Positions 19,345 to 28,213 of a DNA stretch of 64,000 nucleotides are shown piece by piece. Location of the stretch: the NCBI GenBank assembly GCA_963693305.1, contig OY855905.1:44660895-44724894 (forward strand), written 5' to 3'. This stretch comes from Meandrina meandrites. Its lineage: Eukaryota; Cnidaria; Anthozoa; Scleractinia; Meandrinidae. The position numbers and the translations under genes are program-made. Numbering within the stretch: the first letter of the stretch is position 1; each line of letters starts with the position of its first letter. Below the pieces are notes generated by a model. The model ran no database searches, had not been told where the DNA came from, and saw nothing but the letters and a program-made list of their open reading frames with translations.

Positions 19345-19518
19345 ATGGTGCAAGTTCCAACGCAAACATTTGTTGTCAATTTTCTTGGCGGCGTCATCCT
19401 TTCCAGTTTTTGGTGGTATTTTACTTGCGAGACAATTGATAGATTGTATTTGTTGGCAGAAGACCCTTCGAATTTTGTTGAAGTGCAAGAGAAAGATGAA
19501 GCAGATGAGACAGATTAA
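19345..19518 (+). CDS. Small Polinton membrane protein (57 aa)
   Basis: I prefer the ATG at 19345 (MVQVPTQTF) over one eight codons upstream, because it directly follows TCTATATATAAAT. A hydrophobic helix spans about residues 8-25 (FVVNFLGGVILSSFWWYF) and the tail is strongly acidic (EKDEADETD). Its leader and its 3' end share wording with the preceding and following small genes, suggesting local duplication. Confidence 0.6.
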   Translation: MVQVPTQTFVVNFLGGVILSSFWWYFTCETIDRLYLLAEDPSNFVEVQEKDEADETD

Positions 19519-19565
19519 TTTTTATTTAAACTTTTGTATGTTTCCATTTCTATACTTACAAAATA

Positions 19566-19787
19566 ATGTCAGACAACAAGCTTGTTAAAACAATCACGGA
19601 TGCGGCTACACTCACTGGTTTAGTCGCCGGCATCGGCTGGGTCGCAAAAAAGGTTGTGAAAGAGAATTTTACTTCTGACCCCAGCAGCAGTGCTATGAAC
19701 TACGTGAAGTTCACCGCCGTCATGGCAGGGAGCATTGCGCTCAAACAGTACCTCGAGGACCAAAAAATCCTTCCCACCAGCATGTAA
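19566..19787 (+). CDS. Small Polinton protein, two hydrophobic segments (73 aa)
   Basis: Preceded by TTTCTATACTTACAAAATA. The protein (MSDNKLVKTITDAATLTG start) has a Gly/Ala-rich hydrophobic segment at about 15-28 and another at 50-62 (FTAVMAGSIALKQY). No enzyme motif. It sits in a train of five short same-strand genes between the ATPase and the integrase, consistent with a late virion-protein block. Confidence 0.65.
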   Translation: MSDNKLVKTITDAATLTGLVAGIGWVAKKVVKENFTSDPSSSAMNYVKFTAVMAGSIALKQYLEDQKILPTSM

Positions 19788-19825
19788 TTAATGATTTAAA
19801 AAAACTCTGCTCTGATATATAAACA

Positions 19826-20248
19826 ATGGCAAGTATCGCGATTATGGCTGGTGGAGCTATATTGAATGCTGCGGCTTTTATCGGTGGCAATTATCTTGCG
19901 AAGGCACTTGGCGGAGGTGACGCTGCACTTGATGAAAAAGTACGACATGACAAAGCTCTCGAGGCGTATCAAGCAGCTTACGCCAAATACTCCCGTGACC
20001 GCACCAAACTTCTAGACTGGATTGCGACTAACACGCAAATAAAAGAGCAGGCCAAGCAGAACTTTACCAACACTGACTACACCTTCAAACTGTATAACAA
20101 AGCGCACCCTGACAAACAAATGATACCCCCCAAAGAACCCAAGTTCTCAGATTTCTATCAACCAAGCCAGCAGCAAAAAAATGGTGAACTCATGTTCGTG
20201 GGCGCTGGGGCTCTTGCTCTGGGCTACGCTGCCTTTCGTTTCCTTTAG
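19826..20248 (+). CDS. Polinton protein with hydrophobic ends (140 aa)
   Basis: The start follows CTGATATATAAACA. Residues 3-28 are hydrophobic and Gly/Ala-rich (MAGGAILNAAAFIGG). The middle is charged and helical with a Tyr/Lys/Asn-rich stretch. The final ~20 residues (MFVGAGALALGYAAFRFL) are a second hydrophobic helix. I do not recognise the family. The paired terminal helices suggest membrane association. Confidence 0.68.
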   Translation: MASIAIMAGGAILNAAAFIGGNYLAKALGGGDAALDEKVRHDKALEAYQAAYAKYSRDRTKLLDWIATNTQIKEQAKQNFTNTDYTFKLYNKAHPDKQMIPPKEPKFSDFYQPSQQQKNGELMFVGAGALALGYAAFRFL

Positions 20249-20305
20249 TGGGGAGTTCACACCCCAGGGTTTTAAACTTTTTTAATTTCTTACTTATATT
20301 ACACG

Positions 20306-21295
20306 ATGGATGCCAAACTCGCAAAGACATACTATAGTCCTGGGGGCTACTGGAAAGGTTTTGCCGCAATCAAAAAATTATCCGAAGCTGCCAAGGTACC
20401 AGAAGAAACCGCAAAAAAGTGGCTGTTCAAGCAAGCACTCTGGCAGATATTCCTCCCAGCACCAAAGCGCATTCCTCGGCCGAAATTCGACGTTCCTACA
20501 CCAAACAAAGTGCATCAGGCGGATCTTCTTTTTTTGCCACATGACAAACTGCCCCGCGGACGTAAAGTTTTTAAATATGCACTCACCGTTGTCGACGTGG
20601 CTAGCCGCTACAAAGAAGCTGAACCCTTAACCTCTAAAAACTCTGATGAAGTTGCCCTTGCTTTTAAGAGAATTTACAAACGCTCGCCTCTGAAATGGCC
20701 TGAACTGCTGCAGGTTGACCCTGGGCGTGAATTCATGGGCGCTGTTATAAAAGAAATGGAAAATCACAAAACATATATTCGGCGCGGGCGAGTTGACATT
20801 CACCGTGATCAGGCCATTGTTGAACGTTTTAACCGCACCCTGGCTGAGCGCTTGTTCGGGCACCAGTACGCAGTTGAAATGCGTAGCAACGAGGGCCAGC
20901 GGTCCACGGCGTGGGTAAAAAGACTTCCTGAAGTTGTAGCCGCTCTGAACAATGAAGTCACAAGCCTTATCGGCAAGAAACCTGTAGTTGCCATCAAAGA
21001 AAAAAATGTTTATGCAAAGCCATCGACACCTTATTTGAGACCTGTTGGAGAAAGCGAAAAAAAGCTCCCCTCTATTGTGAATGTTAGATATTTATACCAA
21101 CCTGGCGAGCTTGAAGGTGGTGTGAAAAGAGCCACTGATCCAATCTGGTCTTTGAAAGTTTACAACATTGAACGATCTTTTACCAAACCGAAACAGCCTG
21201 TTCTCTACTATTTGCATGACGGGCCCAAGCGCGGCTTCGTGCGTGAAGAACTGCTGGTTGTGCCTCCAAACACACAATTACCTCCAGAGCTTTAA
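20306..21295 (+). CDS. INT: Polinton rve-family integrase with chromodomain-like tail (329 aa)
   Basis: The catalytic core shows Asp73 (HQADLLF), Asp138 (QVDPGREF) and Glu173 (QAIVERFNRTLAERLFG), the D,D-about-35-E pattern of retroviral-type integrases. Residues 1-50 are a helical N-terminal part without a clear HHCC zinc motif. The C-terminal block around 280-320 (WSLKVYNI and VLYYLHDGPKRGFVREELL) resembles the chromodomain-like region found in Polinton integrases, which may steer target choice. The enzyme would join element ends to host DNA and make the 6-bp duplication. The frame is intact. Its 3' end overlaps the polymerase 3' end by 18 bp in convergent orientation. Confidence 0.92.
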   Translation: MDAKLAKTYYSPGGYWKGFAAIKKLSEAAKVPEETAKKWLFKQALWQIFLPAPKRIPRPKFDVPTPNKVHQADLLFLPHDKLPRGRKVFKYALTVVDVASRYKEAEPLTSKNSDEVALAFKRIYKRSPLKWPELLQVDPGREFMGAVIKEMENHKTYIRRGRVDIHRDQAIVERFNRTLAERLFGHQYAVEMRSNEGQRSTAWVKRLPEVVAALNNEVTSLIGKKPVVAIKEKNVYAKPSTPYLRPVGESEKKLPSIVNVRYLYQPGELEGGVKRATDPIWSLKVYNIERSFTKPKQPVLYYLHDGPKRGFVREELLVVPPNTQLPPEL

Positions 21296-23104
21296 CGCTT
21301 CTTCTATTTCTTCCATTTCTGTATTTGTTAATTCTATTTCTTCCATTTCTGTATTAGCCAATAAAGCTTCTATTTCTTCCATTGCTTCCATTGCACTGTT
21401 GTACCCGTAAGCTTTTGTATTTACCCCGTCGTCAGCTATCCAGCGCTTTGAATCAAACGGGGACAGTGAAATTTTATTTACATGCATGCCGTAGATTTCG
21501 TGCCCCTCGCTTCGCAAAATGTTCATTCCGTGCCACAGCTGCTCTTTGCTGAACAGCACCTGCTTGTACTGCTCATGCTTTATCTGTTTCTTCACAACGT
21601 TCTTTTTCACGCCTTTCGCTTTTCTTACGTTTATTTCGTCCACTTTTATCATGTTACAGCATTGCGACACTCTTGCTTTCGGATGTTTCTTTTTTATTTT
21701 TTTGACCAACTCTGCGTCTTTTGCCATTATTGCCTGCACTTTTTTTCCTTCGCAGGTGCACTCTTTTATTTCCGTCTCAGGGAAGTCTTTCTTTATTTTG
21801 TCTATTCCCTTTTTGCTTTCACCTTCCGTCATGATTGAGTACATCTTTGACCTCAGTCCTGCATACTCCGATATTGGGGTCCCCGCGCACTCGTCTTTCA
21901 TTTTTCCCAGTACCTTTTTGTTCACCGTTGAGTGGAGCGGATGCTCCTTCGGGTAGTCTGATGTATCATAGAAGTTTTCATTTGCTTTTATATCTTTGTA
22001 GACGTCCTCTGTTTCTATCTTCAGCAGCAGGCTGTCCGTGTCCGTGTACAAGAGCTCGCATTGCTCACCGTACTGCTTTTTCAGGTGGTTGTAAAAGAAG
22101 TCGTACATCAGGATCTTGCTTTTGTCAAGGATTGTCATTCCTGTGTATACCGGCTTGTTGAGCAGCAGGCGGCTTTTGTGCATGTCAATGCCCACCAGGT
22201 CATTTGTAAATATTACATGCCTTGCGTACAAAGGGCTGGCGACCAATTTCCTTATTTTGTCTTTCTCAGTGCTGCGGACTATTTTTATGTCTACTCGGTT
22301 GCGCAGGTTCTCCATGGTTTTGCCGAAAACTGAGTTGTTCATTAGCTTGTAAAAGTTCTTTTCAAAGTCGTTCTTTGCTTGCTTTCTGAATTCCGTGTTC
22401 ATACGGATGTACGGCTCCATCCAGCATTCTTGTTCGAACTCCAGCACCCTTTTTACGCGCTTCAGTTTCATGCCCTGCTTCAGATAGAACTTCAAGTTTT
22501 CGTAGTGAACCACGTAGTCTTTTTTGTCCTCAAGTGTCAGCAGCAGCTTTTTGCTGTCTGGCGGTTTCAGATCCAGGTCTTTTATCAACCTCTTTTGGTA
22601 GTCCGACATACATTCTTTTTTCACGACCTTTTTTTCAGGCGCCAGTGGGTAGCTGTTGTGTTCTTTATGCAGCTCCCCCGGGTACTCCAGGTCTACTTCA
22701 AGGATCCAGCCATTCTTGGCGTTTTCTTTTTTGTTCATTATTTCCTCCTCTGTCGGCATCACGCTTTTCCATTTGAATCCGCTTTTGGGGAGAGGCTTGC
22801 TCATTGCCCAGCCATACAAGTTGTTTGCGTCCAGATACATTATGTAACTGTTCGCTTTGCTTTCGTCATAGTCTGATACTAAAGGATTGTTTGCCTTTGC
22901 GTATCTTTTGCTTACCATAGAGATTCCTCCGCGAATTCCTCGTTCCACGAACATATGCATTTCATGGTCTGTAAACAACTCAAGCTCGACACCCGTCTTT
23001 TTCAAGAGTGCGTCCCATGATAGGCCTGGTGATGTGAAATAGTGTGCCGGGTCAAGACCGTACTGCTTCAAACACAGTTTACGGAAATCAATTTTCAAAT
23101 ACAT
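21278..23104 (-). CDS. POLB: Protein-primed DNA polymerase B, C-terminal polymerase part (broken gene)
   Basis: About 600 residues covering the polymerase domain: ERGIRGGIS (54-62, the YxGG-like link), LDANNLYGW (91-99, motif A), KLMNNSVFGKTMEN (253-266, motif B) and YTDTDSLL (353-360, motif C with both metal-binding Asp). The frame is open to a stop at 21278. It continues the product of 23088-25409 but in another frame; a small indel near 23,090 separates them, so the ATG at 23104 is probably not a natural start. The C-terminus has a tandem NTEMEEIE repeat that overlaps the integrase gene end. Polintons use this enzyme for protein-primed replication from their terminal repeats. Confidence 0.9.
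   Translation of the reverse strand: MYLKIDFRKLCLKQYGLDPAHYFTSPGLSWDALLKKTGVELELFTDHEMHMFVERGIRGGISMVSKRYAKANNPLVSDYDESKANSYIMYLDANNLYGWAMSKPLPKSGFKWKSVMPTEEEIMNKKENAKNGWILEVDLEYPGELHKEHNSYPLAPEKKVVKKECMSDYQKRLIKDLDLKPPDSKKLLLTLEDKKDYVVHYENLKFYLKQGMKLKRVKRVLEFEQECWMEPYIRMNTEFRKQAKNDFEKNFYKLMNNSVFGKTMENLRNRVDIKIVRSTEKDKIRKLVASPLYARHVIFTNDLVGIDMHKSRLLLNKPVYTGMTILDKSKILMYDFFYNHLKKQYGEQCELLYTDTDSLLLKIETEDVYKDIKANENFYDTSDYPKEHPLHSTVNKKVLGKMKDECAGTPISEYAGLRSKMYSIMTEGESKKGIDKIKKDFPETEIKECTCEGKKVQAIMAKDAELVKKIKKKHPKARVSQCCNMIKVDEINVRKAKGVKKNVVKKQIKHEQYKQVLFSKEQLWHGMNILRSEGHEIYGMHVNKISLSPFDSKRWIADDGVNTKAYGYNSAMEAMEEIEALLANTEMEEIELTNTEMEEIEEALKLWR
21290..21386. repeat. Short tandem repeat in the polymerase 3' end
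   Basis: Copies of CTTCTATTTCTTCCATTTCT (with TGTATT spacers) give repeated NTEMEEIE units at the polymerase C-terminus. The last copy overlaps the end of the integrase gene on the other strand. Slippage here could extend either protein. Confidence 0.75.
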
Positions 23105-25409
23105 CTGCCAGCAGTGCTACATCCGTTTTTACGTAAAGGTCGTGGTAATCTCCCAATGTTTTACAATCAAAAGTCTCCCAGACTGTCTTCGCGTGTGCGT
23201 ATTCATCTTCTGTAATGTGTTCGTCATTTAGTTTGCTGTAGAAGTCTTCTTTTTTAGGCAGACTTGTTTCGCTGAATTTTTCAAATGAATCCATGTACTC
23301 GTATGGGTAAATTCCCTTTTTGTACAGCAGATCACTGCCATTTGATAATGTTGATGTGATTTTTAGTGCCTCCTTTGGCGTTGCTTTTACCAGCGAGTCC
23401 AAGCTTCCTTGCAGAAAGTTCAAGCTGTCTATGAAACGCAGACCATCGACCGAAATGGTTATGTACTTTTCCATGTTGTTGGCCACGCATTTCACCTCTT
23501 TTTTCAAATTTGCCATCGCCTGCATTAAATGGTGCGCGTCGTATCCCCTCAGGTTGTGAAATACAACTGGTATCTGGTCCGTCTTGGGGTTTATTCTCAG
23601 TTTAAGGTTACAGTTGCTGTGCGCCGCTCCTCTGTACTTACCCGTCATGTGGCAATGGTCTTTTACCGCGTCTCTGTAGTTCTTTTGGAGCAGTGGCTTT
23701 TTGCATAAATAACAGTCGGTTTGTTGTTTTGCTTTATACTTGTCCTTTTGCTCCGGCTTTTTCAGTATTATCATTTCAAATTCTTTACCTCCTTTTGTTA
23801 CATGATTTGACAATGGTTCTAATCCTTTCCTTTGATATTTTTGCTCGTTGAAAAAGCACCTCCTGTGGTATTGGCCCTGGTATTCTTCTATTCCTGATAT
23901 AAGACCTATAGTGTAGACCGGCAATGAATCCCTATAGTTTTCTTTTACCAGTTTCTTTTCACAGATATGACAGTTATACGCGTTTTTGAAGTCATACCAG
24001 TCTTTGTGCGTCATTGTTATAGGTTTCGGTTTGGTGAGCATTTCTCTTATTTTTTCCTTTTCCTGCATTATGCTTTCCAGAAATGACTTTACCGCTCCCT
24101 CACCCCTGTAAACTTTTTTGCTTGTTACTTCTCCGTCGCTTTTCACAACAATGTATGAATACCCGCACGCTTCATGCCACTCGGTCTTTTCTGTGTAACT
24201 TTTGCATTTTTTCTCGCTTTCCGAGTAGCGCTCACATCCTTGTATCTTTTTTACCAATGCCTCAAAATCCGCGTATATTACGTAAGGTGATTTCATCTGT
24301 TTCTGGTAATTTTGAAATGCGAGGATGTTTTCCCCCTCTTCCGGCATATCTATTTTTGTTGGCCTACCGTTCACTCCATTGCAGTACTTTTTATGGTCCA
24401 CAAGCAAGTCCGCTCTTGAGAAACCTGTTAAGCACATCATGCAGTAGTGTTTTGCATTTCTATTTTTGCTTTGATCAAACAGCAAAGCGCTTTCTCTTTT
24501 TACGTAACAATAGTGCTGTATCTCGCCTTTTTCAAGCAGCATAAGGTTGATTCTTTTCACGCTTTTTTCTTTACTGCTTATTCTGTGTATTATCACTGTG
24601 TCTTTTTCCCATCCGAACACGTTTATTGCCAGGTTTGGGTTTTGTTTTTCAAGCTTGTCGACTTGTTTTACCGGTGTTGGAAAATCTATCCCCTCGTAAT
24701 TTATCCCATCATTTTTGGGGTATTTGCTTGGTCTTTGCGGGTTCTTTCCGTCTTTTGGAGGAAATAATGCTGCTCTTAGAGCCCACTTCAGGCATTCGTT
24801 GTCTTTGTTTTTTACGTTTATTATTGCCTTCTTGTTTGCCAGAGCGGCTGGAAGTGGCAAATAGGTTCCTCCGCGTAGTGGCTGATATTTTGCTACGTTC
24901 ACGTATGCTAGCTCTATACTTTCTATATCCCATCCTGATCCTAGCAATGACCAGTTTTCTATTTCTCCCTTTATTCTTTCCATGAATTCTTCGTATTTTT
25001 GTTCTATCTGTTCTTTGTCATACCTGGTAAAAACGTGCGGCTGGTCCTCTTTAAAGTAGTGCGACATTTCTTGCGTTTCACCGTTTCTTTCTATTTCAAA
25101 GTTTACTTTTAGCCCGAAGCTCACCTTTACACTTCCCAACTTTAGAATTTCCTGTTCGATCAAATTTGTATACTTTTCTTTATTTGCATTTTTAAACATA
25201 TAAATATCTTTGTTGTTTGGATTTGTTTGAGATACTGTCATTAACCAGACACGAAGCCATTCCTGGAAATTACTCTGGCTTATTCTAAACCCGTCACGTG
25301 TAAGAACACGTTCAGGTTGTAATGGTTGAGGAAGATTTCTATTTTCCTCTCTAGTTATTGGACCGTAAAATGTTTGCAGAACATTGGACGAAAATCTCGC
25401 GGCTGCCAT
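23088..25409 (-). CDS. POLB: Protein-primed DNA polymerase B, N-terminal and exonuclease part (broken gene)
   Basis: The start codon (25409) lies inside the right terminal repeat. Residues 1-320 are the N-terminal region. A zinc-finger-like CMMC...H...C lies at 323-343. The 3'-5' exonuclease motifs follow: Exo I Asp381/Glu383 (IYADFEAL), Exo II FHNLRGYDAHH (617-627) and Exo III YHDLYVKTD (755-763). Embedded between Exo I and Exo II is a Cys/His module (CYLC at 566-569, DHCHMTGKYRG at 584-594, C600) like the endonuclease VII fold often found in these polymerases. The frame ends at 23088 just after Exo III, and the polymerase domain resumes in a different frame. The copy is therefore either disabled or misassembled at that point. 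Confidence 0.92.
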   Translation of the reverse strand: MAAARFSSNVLQTFYGPITREENRNLPQPLQPERVLTRDGFRISQSNFQEWLRVWLMTVSQTNPNNKDIYMFKNANKEKYTNLIEQEILKLGSVKVSFGLKVNFEIERNGETQEMSHYFKEDQPHVFTRYDKEQIEQKYEEFMERIKGEIENWSLLGSGWDIESIELAYVNVAKYQPLRGGTYLPLPAALANKKAIINVKNKDNECLKWALRAALFPPKDGKNPQRPSKYPKNDGINYEGIDFPTPVKQVDKLEKQNPNLAINVFGWEKDTVIIHRISSKEKSVKRINLMLLEKGEIQHYCYVKRESALLFDQSKNRNAKHYCMMCLTGFSRADLLVDHKKYCNGVNGRPTKIDMPEEGENILAFQNYQKQMKSPYVIYADFEALVKKIQGCERYSESEKKCKSYTEKTEWHEACGYSYIVVKSDGEVTSKKVYRGEGAVKSFLESIMQEKEKIREMLTKPKPITMTHKDWYDFKNAYNCHICEKKLVKENYRDSLPVYTIGLISGIEEYQGQYHRRCFFNEQKYQRKGLEPLSNHVTKGGKEFEMIILKKPEQKDKYKAKQQTDCYLCKKPLLQKNYRDAVKDHCHMTGKYRGAAHSNCNLKLRINPKTDQIPVVFHNLRGYDAHHLMQAMANLKKEVKCVANNMEKYITISVDGLRFIDSLNFLQGSLDSLVKATPKEALKITSTLSNGSDLLYKKGIYPYEYMDSFEKFSETSLPKKEDFYSKLNDEHITEDEYAHAKTVWETFDCKTLGDYHDLYVKTDVALLADVFEN

Positions 25410-25854
25410 CTCGGCGTATATACAAGTGCAGATAATTGTTCAAATGGAAAATAATTCTGGCACACTTTTGTATATTGACAGTGCATACATTTCTTCAAAA
25501 GAAAATAATTTTTTTTGTGACATATCCGCTCGCTCGGGTGTCACGCTCTTTGTTTACTTCCATGCTTGCTTATTTTCACTCAAATACGTATGCACCCAAA
25601 AAATTGGTTGTCGAAAATTTGGTTGTCGAAAAAAAAGACACTCCCATAGGAGCCGAGTTTTTGATAATAATTTTCACTCAAATACCACCACACACATAGA
25701 TGATGAGGGTTCTAGCAGAAAAAAAAATCAAGATACAAAATAAAGCTGATTTAACAGGAAACGAGGCGAGCATGGGAGCCGAGTTTCCTGTTAAATCAGC
25801 TTTGTTTTGTATCTTGATTTTTTTGGTGCTAGAACCCTCATCATCTATGTGTGT
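25406..25854 (-). repeat. Polinton right terminal inverted repeat
   Basis: Mirror of 9248-9696. It carries the polymerase promoter (TGTATATACGCCGAG on the - strand) and its ATG at 25407-25409. The outer 168 nt are the second terminal palindrome. Confidence 0.95.
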
Positions 25855-25855
25855 G
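25689..25855. repeat. Terminal palindrome (74-nt arms, 20-nt loop), right
   Basis: The loop is 25763-25782, the inverse of the left loop. Outer arms at the two element ends share their diagnostic bases, as do the two inner arms, so both ends are in the same configuration rather than a flip/flop mixture. Confidence 0.9.
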
Positions 25856-25860
25856 CCCCA
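25855..25860. repeat. Polinton target-site duplication, right (GCCCCA)
   Basis: Exact copy of 9242-9247. Confidence 0.75.
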
Positions 25861-25939
25861 CTAGTAGAAAGAGGATTTCGACGTTGATGTAGCCTGTTCC
25901 AGAACGCAGCAATGAAAATTACAAAATTTCGTATCCTTC

Positions 25940-26420
25940 AAAAATGATGAAAAATCGCTGTCGCGACGAAAATGAGGAAAAATCGCAAGAGGGTAGACGA
26001 AAATGACGAAATTTATTCGCGAGCTGAAAGGAAGGGGGCAACGAAAACGACGAATTTGACGAAAATGACGAAAAATCGCTGTCAAGACGAAAGTGAGGAA
26101 AAATCGCAAGAGGGTCAACGAAAATGACGAAATTTATTCGCGAGCTGAAAGGAAGGGGGCAACGAAAACGACGAATTTGACGAAAATGACGAAAAATCGC
26201 TGTCGCGATGAAAATGACGAAAAATCGCAAGAGCGTCGACGAAAATGACGAAATTTATTCGCGAGCTGAAAGGAAGGGGGCAACGAAAACGACGAATTTG
26301 ACGAAAATGACGAAAAATCTCAAGAGCGTCGACAAAAATGACGGAATTTATTCGCGAGCTGAAAGGAAGGGGGCAACGAAAATGACGAATTGACCAAAAT
26401 ATTGATAAATCTCAAGAGGG
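25940..26420. repeat. Minisatellite, ~121-bp unit
   Basis: The landmark TTATTCGCGAGCTGAAAGGA recurs at about 26012, 26133, 26254 and 26345, giving periods of 121, 121 and about 91 bp. Units are built from shorter GACGAAAAT words, so a 9-12-bp sub-period is visible. Long open frames here are a by-product of the repeat. Confidence 0.88.
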
Positions 26421-27951
26421 TTAATGATCACTACAAAATTTATTCCAGAGCTGCTAGGAACTTTTCAATGTATAAACATACAACTTTACCACAAGCCATA
26501 ATTTGAAGTTTCACTCCCATTGAGACTTAGATTTTAAGGGGATGACTATAAAATTGTTATGAAATCTATATTTTGCCTAAAAAAATGATTACATGATTAT
26601 TAGCCAACAGGTTTAAGCAAGAGTTGGCATAATAAAAATATAATAATGAAAAGAAAACTTACGTGGCTATGGGTTCTTCTGTTATTTCTGTCATTTTATT
26701 TGTAGGTAACATAGTGTCTTGTAACCATATCTTGTATTGTAAATATCCTCATAATTGGAAGAGCAGGATCATTGAAGCCATTATTGCAGTCAATCTTGTG
26801 ACAGATGTCTTTAGTATTTGCCATAGGTTGAGTTGAAGCCAATAAAAGTGAATCCATGATATATAGTTTTTTTACAATCCGGACAGTTGTGAACTGTAAT
26901 TAAAGTGACTCTTCGTGCTTTCTTTCCAGTTTCTTTCTAAAGTTGTTCAAAATATAAAAGTTCAATTTTACATCCTTGTTGCTACTCCATGGACGAAAAC
27001 AAAGTCTTGACATACATATAACAACAAAATTTAGGCATGATTTGACTGCCAAGGTGCACATTTCTTGCTGGAGATACGAGGCTTTAAAGTCTACGCCGAT
27101 GTTTTCTTTCGTCCTCTAACCAGCTAAACACCAGCTACCACACGACGATTATGACCAGACGCCAATGCATGGGGTACCTTTTAAAATTACACCAAATATT
27201 TCGTTGCTCCTTGGAATTGAAGAAGCTAGGGCATCTAACAGGATGCGGTGGTGCATGGTGCGGATCCGATCCATAATTCGCAGATTTCCGTATCTTCAGG
27301 GCATTTTCCGCTTAAAACAGAAAAACTTGCTTCATATTAATGATGAAGCAGCTGCTCACCATCCTCACAAACAGAAATTTCGAAGAAATTGATTATTTTG
27401 AGGCCGTTTTCCCCCTAAAATTATGCCGAAAACAGGGCACTTCGATTGTAAACAATTTTTAACCTCCAGGCGTTCCACGCGTGTTGTCGTGATGGGCCTG
27501 GGCACCAGTTTTGTTTTAACGCTGATTTCTATTGGACGAAAAGCATTACCATTTCAGCGAATGGCAGTGGTTATAAGAACCTGCATTGAAAACTCCAATC
27601 GCTATCACAATGGATGAATTTGTCGTCAAAGAGACCAAGAAGAAGAAAGATCCCCACTTGGCTGTACACTTAACAGCAGCGAGCTTCAGGCCACGAAGCG
27701 GCCTAGCAAAGAACGAGGTTTATTTTTTTCTCAGTTCGTGAGCGGGCGGTATTCTACAAATTCTGCAATCTGATTGGTTCCGGGAGCGGGCGGTATTCTC
27801 CCATCCGGCCCGCTCACGGAGCGATTCCGCCCGGCTAGCTCGCTGTGTTTTCATTTCGCGACGAGACGAACGAACCCATGAAAGTTTTGCTCTCCAAAAT
27901 TAATGTAATTGCTCACCAACCGTTGTAAATGTGAAAGGAAAAGTAAGCGGT
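26421..27951. other. Unassigned non-coding stretch
   Basis: No exon or element could be supported. Near 27740-27840 a GAGCGGGCGGTATTCT phrase occurs twice with its partial inverse (CCGGCCCGCTCAC), hinting at a decayed GC-rich repeat. A short ATG frame at 27611 (MDEFVVKETKKKK) has no visible continuation. Confidence 0.45.
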
Positions 27952-28212
27952 GGAATTAAAGGCCTTGAAGTTCTCCAAAAGGCGAGTATTGATTCTCTTT
28001 ATTGACAAAATCAAGTTGTACAAGTTTTATGGCGGATGTTTGTCGATCGTTGTTTGTGCATTCGCACTGATTTTCACGCCATTGCGCTTAGCTGAACGTC
28101 GGCGGCTTACATACCCGATTGATTCTTTCAAAAGCAAACTTAGTAACGGAATTAAAGGCCTTGAAGTTCTCCAATAGGCGGGTATTTTTTGTATTTATTG
28201 ACAAAATCAAGT
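27952..28212 (+). repeat. Direct repeat pair of ~67 bp
   Basis: GGAATTAAAGGCCTTGAAGT and the following ~47 bp (to TTGACAAAATCAAGTT) occur at 27952-28018 and again at about 28146-28213, 194 bp apart, with a few substitutions. Confidence 0.8.
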
Positions 28213-28213
28213 T

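Larger units (their letters stand above)
9248..25854. mobile_element. Polinton/Maverick virus-like DNA transposon, near complete
   Basis: The element is about 16.6 kb, bounded by 449-bp terminal inverted repeats (9248-9696 and 25406-25854) and a 6-bp direct repeat. It carries the hallmark set: protein-primed family B polymerase (21278-25409), rve integrase (20306-21295), A32-like packaging ATPase (17340-17945), a probable jelly-roll major capsid protein (16081-17334) and a candidate minor capsid protein (12118-12786). Around them are membrane and coiled-coil proteins expected of a virion. No adenain-type protease was recognised. The near identity of the long repeats argues for recent insertion, but the polymerase and the leftmost gene each show a frame break, so this copy may be inactive unless those are assembly errors or recoding sites. 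Confidence 0.95.

Noticed and set aside
25861..26393. Open frames on both strands right of the Polinton
   Set aside because: They are produced by the ~121-bp minisatellite and repeat with it.
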